From the NCBI GenBank assembly GCA_963773195.1, contig CAVZAE010000018.1:258815-322814 (forward strand): a DNA stretch of 64,000 nt. The letters are read 5' to 3'. Shown in pieces: positions 17,123-25,448 of the stretch. This stretch comes from CAIWHR01 sp963773195. Lineage in GTDB: Bacteria; Pseudomonadota; Gammaproteobacteria; Burkholderiales; Casimicrobiaceae. The position numbers were made by a program, and so were the translations under genes. The notes beneath the pieces are model-generated. The model did not search any database and was not told where the DNA came from. It saw only the letters and a program-made list of their open reading frames with translations. Position 1 is the stretch's first letter. Every line of letters begins with the position of its first letter.

Positions 17123-17482
17123 CTAAGGCGCGACGACGAACGTGAAGTCGCCTTCAGTGACGTGCGTGTCCACGGAGGTCACGCGCCATTCGACCCGATA
17201 GCGGCCCGGCGGAAGCTGCGGCAGCGACACCTGCAAGAGCGTGGCATCGCCTGTGGCGACCTGCGCATCTCCCTTGTCTTGCCGATGGTTCCCCTGATCG
17301 AGCACCCGGACCGTGCTGAATGCCGGCTCAAGTTCCTGGGTGAACCACAACTCCACACGGGGCGGCGACCCATGAACCGTGCTCCCGACCGCGGGGCTCG
17401 CATGATCGAGGAACGCATGTGCGCTTGCGGGCGCACTCATGGTCCACGCGGCCACACAGACGGCCAGTACGATGGGTTTCAT
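17123..17482 (-). CDS. copC: Periplasmic copper-binding protein CopC
   Basis: A 119-residue protein with a signal peptide ending ASA; the mature protein starts with His (HAFLDHASPAVGS), the conserved copper(II) ligand of CopC. The late DTHVTEGDFTF strand carries the other conserved Asp/His ligands (VDTHV). It binds Cu(II) in the periplasm and is thought to deliver it to CopD. The ATG lies two bases after the stop of the preceding membrane-protein gene, so translation is coupled. There are no methionine-rich Cu(I) loops, placing it with the Cu(II)-only CopC class. Confidence 0.9.
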   Translation of the reverse strand: MKPIVLAVCVAAWTMSAPASAHAFLDHASPAVGSTVHGSPPRVELWFTQELEPAFSTVRVLDQGNHRQDKGDAQVATGDATLLQVSLPQLPPGRYRVEWRVTSVDTHVTEGDFTFVVAP

Positions 17483-17484
17483 GT

Positions 17485-18441
17485 TCAGTTTGGGAAAATG
17501 GGCCGGCCGATAGTCGACGGGAAGATATCGTCGAGATAGAAGTGCAACTGCACGATCCACCCAACCTGGCTGCCAGAAGCGCGATTGACTGGAATCTGTG
17601 CCTCCGCAGCGATCTGGAAGTAACGGCCGGCCCAAATGAGGCCCGGATTTACGGTGCCCGTTGTGCCGCTCGCGCCCCGATTGAGCAAGGTCGTCATCGG
17701 AAATTCGACCAGGGGAATGAGCTGGTTGAACACCGAATTCCACCCGGTGCCCTCGACGTTGGAATTGAGGTACGGGATGCTGTATTCGATGGCAAAACCC
17801 CACTGGAGCGTATTGGGATTCTGCTGGACGACAACGTCACCGTCCTCGCTCACCGCACTCATGCTCGTGCGCGAAGGGATGCCGATGCCGACGGTGCCGG
17901 TGATCGCAAGTGGTCGCAGATACTTCATGTCCTCCGGCAGATCGCCGAAACCCTTGCCGAACAGCAACGTCGGTGTGAAGGTGCTGAAATCCTCCGCGCC
18001 GACGCGCTTGGACCCACTGCCGCCGATGTCCCAGTCGATGCCGACCGACAGGATCGATTCGCGTGGGTCGTTCTGATAGACCTTGTACTTCAAGCCGAGC
18101 GAGACGTTGTCAAAGCCGCGCTGCCGTTCCCCCTGATCCGGTCGAAGCTGCAGGTAGCTCGCGCCGAATGCGATGCCAAAGTTGTCCGTTATTCGTTTCG
18201 AAACGTCCAGTGAGAAGTCGTTCTCGCGCGTCGCGGGCTCGTCGCCGCTCGCTGGGGATTTGAAGTAAGAAATGGTCGGCAGTGACAGCTCGTCGGCAAT
18301 GAACGGGTCGTCGGTCACGAGCGTCGCGGGGAAGAAGCGCTTTCCGACGAAGCCGTGAGCGGCCGCCTCGTTGGCCGAAAAGACGCACGATGCGGCGGCG
18401 AATGCAATCGTCGACGACGCGATCCAACGCGCCGTACGCAT
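17485..18441 (-). CDS. Outer-membrane beta-barrel-like protein of the copC operon
   Basis: A protein of about 318 residues with a signal peptide ending AAAHG. The mature part is rich in alternating aromatic/polar strands (for example FSLDVSKRITDNFGIAFGAS, WGFAIEYSIPYLNSNVEG) and ends in a short hydrophobic strand, as in MetA/phenol-transporter-like barrels. The start at 18441 is chosen because the signal peptide begins there; the frame is open upstream. It is first of three minus-strand genes (barrel, copC, copD fusion) with almost no spacing. A role in copper or organic-solute passage across the outer membrane is inferred only from the operon. Confidence 0.65.
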   Translation of the reverse strand: MRTARWIASSTIAFAAASCVFSANEAAAHGFVGKRFFPATLVTDDPFIADELSLPTISYFKSPASGDEPATRENDFSLDVSKRITDNFGIAFGASYLQLRPDQGERQRGFDNVSLGLKYKVYQNDPRESILSVGIDWDIGGSGSKRVGAEDFSTFTPTLLFGKGFGDLPEDMKYLRPLAITGTVGIGIPSRTSMSAVSEDGDVVVQQNPNTLQWGFAIEYSIPYLNSNVEGTGWNSVFNQLIPLVEFPMTTLLNRGASGTTGTVNPGLIWAGRYFQIAAEAQIPVNRASGSQVGWIVQLHFYLDDIFPSTIGRPIFPN

Positions 18442-18684
18442 TTCTCGGTGCCAGGCATTCTTCGCACACGAACTAGGAACGATTTGTCGCCGCACGCGGG
18501 CGTGGTGCTGCAAGTCGCCGCTGAATGATGGTGCGATCATGCGGTCCTCCAACTTGGTCTAAGCCATCGCATTGGTGGCCCCGTGATAGCCCAGGCCTGT
18601 GCGCCAGGACAACCGGGGCCCGTGGACGAACCACGAACCGACGCGTCGCCACGAAAGACCGGCGACGCGCAAGATGATTTGCGA

Positions 18685-19047
18685 CTAGGAGACGGAGGGA
18701 GGAGCGCGCTGTTGCGCGATACGGAGCGAGGCGCGCCCAACACATACCTCATGCGGCACGCCAACGGGCGCTACGGGGATTGCGACTGGCTCAGTAGATG
18801 GCAGTACGCCTTGGGCCAGCGCCGCCCCGGCGCTAAAGCCTGGGCAATAAGGACAGTGAGGTACCGTACCCTTGTTCGAATTCGAATGATCGTGTTGCGC
18901 GTCAGTATCGGCGGGCTCGTCGGCGGCGCAGTCCTCGATGATCTCGCCGTTAGCGCCAACGTGGATGTGGGCATATGCGAAGACCGGGGCCAGCGCGGTA
19001 AGCGTTACCGCGAGCCATGCGAGGAACAGGTTCCGACGCACTACCAT
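18685..19047 (-). CDS. DUF2946-like small secreted protein
   Basis: A protein of about 120 residues. The N-terminus MVVRRNLFLAWLAVTLTALA is a signal peptide or anchor. A His/Asp-rich segment follows, then HCPYCPGFSAGAALAQG, the C-x2-C-containing core of DUF2946, a family that often occurs beside copper genes. The His and Cys residues could bind metal. It lies upstream of the copper operon on the same strand with about 240 bp between, so co-transcription is possible but not certain. The frame is open to 19116; 19047 is the best signal-peptide start. Confidence 0.6.
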   Translation of the reverse strand: MVVRRNLFLAWLAVTLTALAPVFAYAHIHVGANGEIIEDCAADEPADTDAQHDHSNSNKGTVPHCPYCPGFSAGAALAQGVLPSTEPVAIPVAPVGVPHEVCVGRASLRIAQQRAPPSVS

Positions 19048-19193
19048 CAGGTTATGAGTGCAACGGTGCGGAAGTATGAGCGGCAGTATCGACGATGTCC
19101 ATTTCAGCCGCAACAAGCGTCGACCAATGGCTGTTTAGCAGTGCTTTGAGCGGCCGCTTCGCTGGTCGCAAGCGCCGATCGGGGCCCCGTCGT

Positions 19194-19910
19194 TCACCGC
19201 TCCTCGAACCCGACGAAGACGACGGTGTCGACAAGCGCGCCCTTGTAGGTGGGCAGGCTCAGGATGCGATAGACGTCGATGCCGCTCGCGGGCGCCGTGA
19301 CGTTCGGATACACCTCGGCGGTGTCGTAGATCTGGGGCGGGTGCTTGGCTGAGACGATACACCCGGTCGCATCGCCATATCCTCGATAAACGAAGGTCGC
19401 GATCGGCGTCTTGTCGAATGCCGCGTCGCCGCTCTTCTTCTTGTAGACCTCGACCGTGTGGTTGAACGTCTTGCACGTCGCCGGGGAGGTCGAGCTCGCT
19501 GGAACGCGGCAATGATGCTCGAACAGCTTGCTGTTCGCGAAAGGGCCGGCACATGCGTTGATCTCCGCGTTGGGATAGCACTTGGCGCAGCCCGACGACG
19601 TGTTGGACGGCACCTGGACGTCAATGATGCGGCGCTTGCACTCCTTCGCCTTGGCCGCGGCTTGCGTGATCGGATAGCCCGGATCCATCACCGGCGGCGT
19701 CATGACAGGCGCCACGTTATCGTTGACCAGGTAGAACGTCTTGTTGGGCCCCATCGTGATGACCTTGTCCGGCGCGCGCGTGAGCTGACCGGCGCACGGA
19801 TAAATCTTGGGGACCGGATGGGCGCCAGGTTGTGTATTGGGGGGTGCTGCCATTGCGCCGATCGTCACGACCATCGGGAGTGCCGCAAGCAGGCGGGCTA
19901 GCGGGGCCAT
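19194..19910 (-). CDS. Secreted Cys-containing protein of unknown function
   Basis: A 238-residue protein with a signal peptide (to about residue 22). The mature part has eight cysteines, including CAKC and a Cys/Asn-rich stretch (NAEINACAGPFANSKLFEHH), suggesting disulfides in the periplasm. No known domain was recognised. An AAGGAG lies just before the ATG. It follows the frameshifted ATPase gene on the same strand after an 87-bp spacer. Confidence 0.6.
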   Translation of the reverse strand: MAPLARLLAALPMVVTIGAMAAPPNTQPGAHPVPKIYPCAGQLTRAPDKVITMGPNKTFYLVNDNVAPVMTPPVMDPGYPITQAAAKAKECKRRIIDVQVPSNTSSGCAKCYPNAEINACAGPFANSKLFEHHCRVPASSTSPATCKTFNHTVEVYKKKSGDAAFDKTPIATFVYRGYGDATGCIVSAKHPPQIYDTAEVYPNVTAPASGIDVYRILSLPTYKGALVDTVVFVGFEER

Positions 19911-19997
19911 GTCGTTCTCCTTTTTGAATCCCCGGGGGGTGCTGGGCGGCGATACGTAGTGTACGGCCGCTCGGGGAGATCCGCGACGGACGGCTGC

Positions 19998-21216
19998 CTA
20001 CTGCCGCGGTCGGGGAAAGCAGATCACCGCACGCACGCGCCGCCTTCGGTGTTCCTCTCGTAGAACGTCGTCGATGACGGAATGCGGATGCGTCGCCACC
20101 ATGACCAGGCCGTCGTGCGCTTCCATTCTGCGCAGCAGGTAAGCCGCGTCGATATTCGCGTAGCGGTCGTGCGCATCGTCGAGCTCCGTCCGCTTGCCGA
20201 ACAGCGCATCGGCTTCGTCGAAGAAGAGGGCGGCGCTCGACGCGTGCGCAGGCGCGAAGATCGCGTTCAGGTGTCGCTCGGTATCGCCGATCCATTGGCT
20301 GACGACGCGACCGAGATCGATGCGGAAGAGCCTGGGCGATCATGTAGGCGGCGAGCGTCTTGCCGGTGTCACCCGGGCCGCAGAACAGCACGACGCCGGG
20401 AGGCGCGGGGCGGGAATCAGTGGCACCCACGGCATCGAGCAGGTCGCACACGACCGCCGGCAGGTCGATCGTCGCCGGGCGGAGTGTCGGCGATTCGGTC
20501 GGCTGCGAATACTGCTCCGCGGCGTTGTCCTGGATGCCGCTGACCGCAACCCATTGCTCGACCGCATTCAATAGGTCGCTGTCGTCGGCGGGCCGATCGA
20601 GGGTTTGCGCGTTGGCCGCTAGCCATCGCAGCATCGCGCTCCCGGCTTCCCCCAGCGTGCGATATCGCGAGGTGTCGACCACGCCGCCAAGGTAGTCCGT
20701 ATTCACGCGGTCGATCACCTCCCACATGTCACGCGCGCCGAGCGCTTGCGCAATCGCCGGATCACGCAGCAGTGCGATCACGTGATGTACGTCGCTCGCC
20801 AGACGCCGAGCTGCCGAGGCGATACCCGCGCCGCGCGCGGAGGCGCCCAAGGCAAGTGCTCCTGCCGCCGTCCGCACCGAGGGCGCGAGATGCGCATCCT
20901 CTGCTTCGACCTGACGCCCAAAGACCGCGACCGATGCCACGAAGCGGAGCCAGAGGTCGCTGAAATCGTGATTCGGCTCGGCGTCCGCATCGCCGCCGGG
21001 TGCGCCGAATGTGCGCAGGTAGAGATCCGTACGCTCCTGCTCGGTCATCCGATCCGGCGGCGCGGCGACGTGCCGTCCAAACGGCAGGAGGCCGCGCTGC
21101 GAGAGCTCGACGATGCGATCGACGACCTGGAACAACCGGGTCTGCTCGAGCGTGTAAGCGAAGTAGATCGCCTGCACCACATGGAGATTCTCGGGAATGA
21201 TTTCGGCGTCCGGCAT
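19998..21216 (-). pseudogene. AAA+ ATPase with unknown N-terminal domain, frameshifted
   Basis: The first frame (from ATG 21216) carries a ~250-residue helical N-terminal region and Walker A (GPGDTGKTLAAYMIAQAL), then loses sense near 20322. The next frame continues as RIDLGRVVSQWIGDTERHLN, Walker B LFFDEADALFGKR and sensor-1 VMVATH. It ends at 19998 soon after the ICFPRP strand, so the lid domain is absent. The IDLGRVVSQWIGDTE motif is that of CDC48-like AAA proteins found beside phage-tail-like systems; that link is only suggestive. It overlaps or abuts the DUF6064 gene upstream. Confidence 0.7.
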
Positions 21217-21229
21217 CGTCACGGTCGGA

Positions 21230-21880
21230 TCATAGAGCAAGGATAAGCGCAAGCAGCGACGCCGCCGATATGATAATGGCCTCCGGTTCCGCCATCGCCC
21301 GTTGCGTCAGCGCACCCAGGGCGCATGCGAGCACGGGAACGACGAGCAGTAGCCACCGGATGCGTCCGCGTACGAGGGCGAGCGTGGCGACGGTGGCAAT
21401 GGCCGTCGGATCGGGCGCGACACCGAACACTTCTGCCGTTGGCCACGCGCGTCCGAAGAGAGGCGCCAGCAGCGGATAGCCGGCGATTGCAGTCGCGATC
21501 AGCGCGATCGCCATCCGAAAGCTCCCGCCGCCCGGCGGCGCGAACGCGATCCGCCCGCCGAAGACGCCAAGGCCCGCGAGAAGCAGCGCCTGCAGCGCGA
21601 ACGCCGCCGCGATCCATGGCGCGATCCAGTTGATCTGCGTGTAGCGCTGGTAGAGAAATGTCCAGGCGATCCAGAGCCAGCACGCCGCGAACAAGCCCGC
21701 GACGACACGATCGCGGTGCTCGTACGTTCCGACCAGCAGCACGATGATTGCGACGCCAATGGCCAGCGCCAGGATGTGCGCCGGCCAGATCGCCTGGTTG
21801 TAGAGTTCGAAGAGACGGTGGTAGGTCCGCGGCGAGAAGAGCAGGAAGCTCGTGAGCCGGTACGTCCACCATTCCGACAT
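21230..21880 (-). CDS. DUF6064 membrane protein
   Basis: A 216-residue polytopic membrane protein starting MSEWWTYRLTSFLLFSPRTY, the characteristic opening of DUF6064 proteins, with six or seven helices. Its ATG shares one base with the stop of the upstream aldo/keto reductase (TGATG), so the two are translationally coupled. Function unknown. Confidence 0.82.
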   Translation of the reverse strand: MSEWWTYRLTSFLLFSPRTYHRLFELYNQAIWPAHILALAIGVAIIVLLVGTYEHRDRVVAGLFAACWLWIAWTFLYQRYTQINWIAPWIAAAFALQALLLAGLGVFGGRIAFAPPGGGSFRMAIALIATAIAGYPLLAPLFGRAWPTAEVFGVAPDPTAIATVATLALVRGRIRWLLLVVPVLACALGALTQRAMAEPEAIIISAASLLALILAL

Positions 21881-22797
21881 CAGCCGCGCTCCACCGCGGC
21901 GACGATGCGCTGGCGCATCGCGGCGTCGGGCAGCCGGCCTGTCGCGGCATCCACGTTCTCGCGAACATGGTCGGCGCGAGTCGTCGCCGGAATCGCGCAG
22001 GTGACAGCCGGGTGCGACACGATGAACTTGAGCACGACCTGCGCCCAGCTCGCGCAGTCGATCTCGCCCGCCCACGGTGGAAGTTTCGACTTGGCGAGAG
22101 CCTGGATGAGCGCGCCCTGACGAAACGGCCGGTTGACGATCACCGCGATGCCGCGCTCGCGCGCGAGCGGCAGGATGCGCTCCTCGACCTCGCGGTCGAT
22201 GGGGTTGTACGTGACCTGCACGAAGTCGAGCTTATGGCTTGTCATGATCTGCTCGACGACGTCGTGCCGCCGGCCCTCGGACGTCGTGATGCCGACATAC
22301 CGGAGCTGCCCGGCGGCCTTCATCGCGAACAGCGTCGGCAGGTGGGCTTCCCAGCTCAACAGGTTGTGAACCTGCAGCAAGTCGAACCGGCTGATCTGCC
22401 ATTTGCGGCGCGAGCGCTCGATCTGCTCGCGGCCTTCGGCACCGGAGGAGATCCACACTTTGTCGGCAGCGAAGATACGCCCCGTGAGCCCCGCCTTGTG
22501 CAGGCCGTAGCCGATCGTATCCTGCGAGGATCCGTACATCGGCGACGAATCGATCAATCGACCGCCCGCATCGACGAAGTTGCGCATGACGTCGGTCGAC
22601 GCGTCGCGCCCGACGGGGTCGTCGCCGACGTTGAAGGTGATCCACGTGCCGAGGCCAACGACCGGAAGCGACTCCCCGGTCGAGGGGATCGGACGCGTCA
22701 GCACGGTGCGGGGCTGGGCCCGCGCAATCGACGGTTCGAGCGCGGCGCCGGCCCCCAGGGTGGCCAGCGCGGCGAGCGTGCGGCGGCGATTCCACAT
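21880..22797 (-). CDS. Tat-exported aldo/keto reductase
   Basis: A 305-residue aldo/keto reductase. The N-terminus (NRRRTLAALATLGAGAAL) is a twin-arginine-like signal, so the enzyme is probably exported folded with its cofactor. Catalytic residues are visible: Tyr in LIDSSPMYGSS, Lys in FAADKVW and His in LLQVHNLL. The C-terminal HPAVTCAIPATT strand binds NADP in relatives. It is coupled by a one-base overlap to the DUF6064 membrane protein, which might act as its membrane partner. The start at 22797 is chosen from the signal; the frame is open further upstream. Confidence 0.85.
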   Translation of the reverse strand: MWNRRRTLAALATLGAGAALEPSIARAQPRTVLTRPIPSTGESLPVVGLGTWITFNVGDDPVGRDASTDVMRNFVDAGGRLIDSSPMYGSSQDTIGYGLHKAGLTGRIFAADKVWISSGAEGREQIERSRRKWQISRFDLLQVHNLLSWEAHLPTLFAMKAAGQLRYVGITTSEGRRHDVVEQIMTSHKLDFVQVTYNPIDREVEERILPLARERGIAVIVNRPFRQGALIQALAKSKLPPWAGEIDCASWAQVVLKFIVSHPAVTCAIPATTRADHVRENVDAATGRLPDAAMRQRIVAAVERG

Positions 22798-22945
22798 GAC
22801 GAGACTCCCGGGCGGTGTGCAGACGATCTTACTTCGATCAGGAGCCGAGGCAAGACGTTCGCGGGAAATTCCGTCCGGCCCGGTCCGGTGGCACAATCCA
22901 TGTCCCCGGCTTGGCGCGCGCCGAGGCGGGATGCCCGGAGGCTAC

Positions 22946-23482
22946 ATGCCAAATCCGCTGACCGCGATCTTCCTCAAGCTCGACGGCATCGACGGCGAGA
23001 GCACGGTGAAGAACCACAAGAAGGAAATCGAAGTCTTCTCCTACGAGCAGGGTATCGATCAGATCGTTTTCCATAGCGGAGGCGTTGGCAGCAGCTCCGT
23101 CGCCAAGGCGACCTTCTCGCCGGTGCGCTTCCGCAAGAATGTCGACCTGGCGTCGATTCCGATGCTGCTTGCGTGCGCGCAGGGCAAGTCGATCAAGGAT
23201 GCTGTTTTCACGTTCAGCCGCGGCCCATCGGGGTTCGAGTTCTACAAGGTGACGCTCCACGATGTGCTGATCACGCACATCGTAGAGCGCGCAGGCACCG
23301 GCACGCAGTATCCGCTGACCTTCGGCGTGCTGGAGGCAGGCGCCGCCGATAGAGGATTTCTGGACGAGGTGACGTTCGACTACCGCAAGATCCAGTGGGA
23401 GTACAAGACGCAGAAACCGACCGGCGGTCCCGGCACGACCGTTAAAGGTGGCTGGGACGTCGCCGCGAACAAGAGGCTCTGA
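22946..23482 (+). CDS. Hcp-family type VI secretion protein (orphan)
   Basis: A 178-residue Hcp1/EvpC-type protein. It shows AIFLKLDGIDGEST at the N-terminus, the EIEVFSYEQGI strand, SPVRFRKNVDLASIPMLLAC, and the terminal GGWDVAANKRL typical of Hcp. Hcp forms hexameric rings that stack as the inner tube of the type VI apparatus and carry effectors. Start ATG 22946 has GGAGG six bases upstream. No other type VI gene lies in the window, so it may serve a distant cluster. Confidence 0.85.
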   Translation: MPNPLTAIFLKLDGIDGESTVKNHKKEIEVFSYEQGIDQIVFHSGGVGSSSVAKATFSPVRFRKNVDLASIPMLLACAQGKSIKDAVFTFSRGPSGFEFYKVTLHDVLITHIVERAGTGTQYPLTFGVLEAGAADRGFLDEVTFDYRKIQWEYKTQKPTGGPGTTVKGGWDVAANKRL

Positions 23483-23536
23483 ACGGCGGTTGCTGCGGAC
23501 TGTCGCACAAGCTCGAACCACGCGAAGGAGACCTCA

Positions 23537-23908
23537 ATGCCGCACTACGTCGATGGGTATGTGATTCCGGTCCCGAAGAGCAAGATCGACGAGTATCGCA
23601 AGATGGCCGAGCGCGCCGGCCAGGTCTGGATGGAGCACGGCGCGCTGCAATTCACGGAATGTGTCGCCGACGACGTCAAGCCCGGCAAGGTGACGTCGTT
23701 TCCGCAGGCGGTTCAGCTCAAGGACGATGAGGTCGTCGTGTTCAGCTGGATCTTCTACGAGTCGCGGGAACAGCGCGACAAGGTCAACGAGAAGGCGATG
23801 AACGACCCGCGGCTCAAAGACATGATGGATCCCAAGAACGTGCCTTTCGATGGGATGCGGATGTTCTGGGGCGGGTTCAAGACAATGGTCGAGTTGCCGG
23901 CGCGCTGA
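23537..23908 (+). CDS. DUF1428 family protein
   Basis: A 123-residue protein of the DUF1428/YbaA-like ferredoxin-like fold: YVDGYVIPVPKSKIDEYRKM, VVFSWIFYESREQRDKVNEK, and PFDGMRMFWGGF are family hallmarks. GAAGGAG precedes the ATG. Function unknown. It lies 54 bp after hcp and 10 bp before the GFA gene, so the last two are probably one transcript. Confidence 0.9.
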   Translation: MPHYVDGYVIPVPKSKIDEYRKMAERAGQVWMEHGALQFTECVADDVKPGKVTSFPQAVQLKDDEVVVFSWIFYESREQRDKVNEKAMNDPRLKDMMDPKNVPFDGMRMFWGGFKTMVELPAR

Positions 23909-23918
23909 GGGCACGCGG

Positions 23919-24266
23919 ATGAAGTACCGGGGAAGCTGTCACTGTGGAAGGATCGCCTTCGAGGCCGAGGGCGACTTGACCGGCGCGACGGCGTGCAACT
24001 GCTCGATCTGCTCGCGCAAAGGCGTGCTCATGTGGTTCCTGCCGCGCGACCGGCTGCGGATGCTGACGCCGGAAGCCGACATGGCGACGTACACGTTCAA
24101 CAAGCACGTGATCAAGCACCACTTCTGCCCGACGTGCGGCATCCATACGTTCGGCGAGGCCCGCGATCAGAAGGGCAATCCGATGGCTGCGATCAACATT
24201 CGTGTCCTCGAGGGGCTCGACGTCGACGGCGTGCCCGTCACGCAGTACGACGGGCGATCGAAGTAG
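23919..24266 (+). CDS. GFA-family zinc protein
   Basis: A 115-residue protein of the glutathione-dependent formaldehyde-activating enzyme (GFA/Mss4-like) family. Zinc-binding cysteines are visible as GSCHCG, CNCSICS and CPTCGIHTF. The family is named after Gfa, but most small members have no proven activity on S-hydroxymethylglutathione. Start ATG 23919 was chosen because MKYRGSCHCG is the normal N-terminus. It is convergent with arfB. Confidence 0.9.
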   Translation: MKYRGSCHCGRIAFEAEGDLTGATACNCSICSRKGVLMWFLPRDRLRMLTPEADMATYTFNKHVIKHHFCPTCGIHTFGEARDQKGNPMAAINIRVLEGLDVDGVPVTQYDGRSK

Positions 24267-24276
24267 TCCGCACCGG

Positions 24277-24684
24277 CTATTCGATCGGCGTGCGGCGTGC
24301 AGCCTTGATCTTGCCGCGCTTCACCTTGCTGTCGACGCGTTTGCGCTGCGAGCTCCTCGTAGGCCGGGTGAGCTTGCGAGCTTGCGGAACCAGGGCGGCT
24401 GCGTCGACGAGCTCCTGAAGGCGCGCGAGCGCATCGGCGAGATTGCGCTCTTGCGTGCGATGGCGCTGCGCCTTGATGATCACGACGCCGGCCGGCGTAA
24501 TGCGCTGATCCCCGGACGCGAGAAGGCGCGTCTTGATTGCCTCGGGCAGCGACGACGCATGCACGTCGAAGCGCAGGTGGATCGCGGACGCCACCTTGTT
24601 CACGTTCTGCCCGCCCGCGCCCTGCGCGCGGACAGCGGTCCAGGCGATTTCGTCGGCCGCGATTGTGTGGCCTGCGACAGGCAT
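24277..24684 (-). CDS. arfB: Alternative ribosome-rescue factor ArfB (YaeJ)
   Basis: A 135-residue peptidyl-tRNA hydrolase with the catalytic GGQ motif in RAQGAGGQNVNKVASA near residue 25. The basic C-terminal tail (RSSQRKRVDSKVKRGKIKAA) enters the mRNA channel of stalled ribosomes in the E. coli homologue. It releases peptides from non-stop ribosomes. The start is three bases after the stop of the exonuclease gene, so the two are co-transcribed. Confidence 0.93.
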   Translation of the reverse strand: MPVAGHTIAADEIAWTAVRAQGAGGQNVNKVASAIHLRFDVHASSLPEAIKTRLLASGDQRITPAGVVIIKAQRHRTQERNLADALARLQELVDAAALVPQARKLTRPTRSSQRKRVDSKVKRGKIKAARRTPIE

Positions 24685-24687
24685 CGC

Positions 24688-25428
24688 TCAGCCCGTCGTC
24701 ATCATGATCGGGGCGTGATCGCTCGTCCCGATGTCCGCCAGCACCGCGCAGCGCGTCGCCCGCTCTGCGATGGCGCGTGTCGCGAGAATGTAGTCGATGC
24801 GCCAGCCTATGTTGCGCTGACGCATGTTGCGCCACGGCGGCCACCACGTGAACAGGCCCGGATTGTCGGGATCGAGCGCCCGGGTGACGTCGATGAGGCG
24901 ATCGCCGAGCAGTGCCTGAAACAATTCGCGCTCGTCTGGTCGCTGGCCGATGATGCCGGGCTTGCGTTCCTTCGGATGGACGTCGACATCGGCGCGGGCG
25001 ACGTTGAGGTCGCCGCACAAGATGAGCTCGCGACCTTCGTCGTGGAGCTGTTTCGACCAGGCGGCCAAGGCGGTGAGGAAGGCAAGCTTCGCCGCAAAGT
25101 CCTTGCCGCCGTTGGGCACGTACGCGGAGGCGAGCACGAGGTTGCCGAGCGCGACGTGGACGATGCGAGTCTCCACGTCGAATTCCGGATGGCGGAATTC
25201 GGGTACCTCCAGTAGTTCGCGGCGAACGTGCAGCGAGACGCCCGAATAGCCTCCGCTGCCGTGCCAGAACGCGTGGTAGTCGGCGAGCTTGCAGCGCTCC
25301 GGCACCTGATCGGGACGGGCCTTGATCTCCTGCAGGCAAACGACGTCGGGGTGGTCGCGCGCAAGCCAGTCGCAGAGCTGCGCCTCCCGCGCGCGGATTC
25401 CGTTGACGTTCCAGGTAGCGACTTTCAC
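24688..25428 (-). CDS. xth: Exodeoxyribonuclease III-like AP endonuclease
   Basis: A 246-residue endonuclease/exonuclease/phosphatase-fold enzyme for base-excision repair. It shows MKVATWNVNGIRAR at the N-terminus, the Mg-binding Glu in LQEIKARPDQVP, the GDLNVARADVDVH loop, and the catalytic GTSDHAPIMM end. It cleaves at abasic sites and removes 3' blocks. It is just upstream of arfB on the minus strand. Confidence 0.93.
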   Translation of the reverse strand: MKVATWNVNGIRAREAQLCDWLARDHPDVVCLQEIKARPDQVPERCKLADYHAFWHGSGGYSGVSLHVRRELLEVPEFRHPEFDVETRIVHVALGNLVLASAYVPNGGKDFAAKLAFLTALAAWSKQLHDEGRELILCGDLNVARADVDVHPKERKPGIIGQRPDERELFQALLGDRLIDVTRALDPDNPGLFTWWPPWRNMRQRNIGWRIDYILATRAIAERATRCAVLADIGTSDHAPIMMTTG

Positions 25429-25448
25429 GGGAGGGACCAGGAAAGCGT

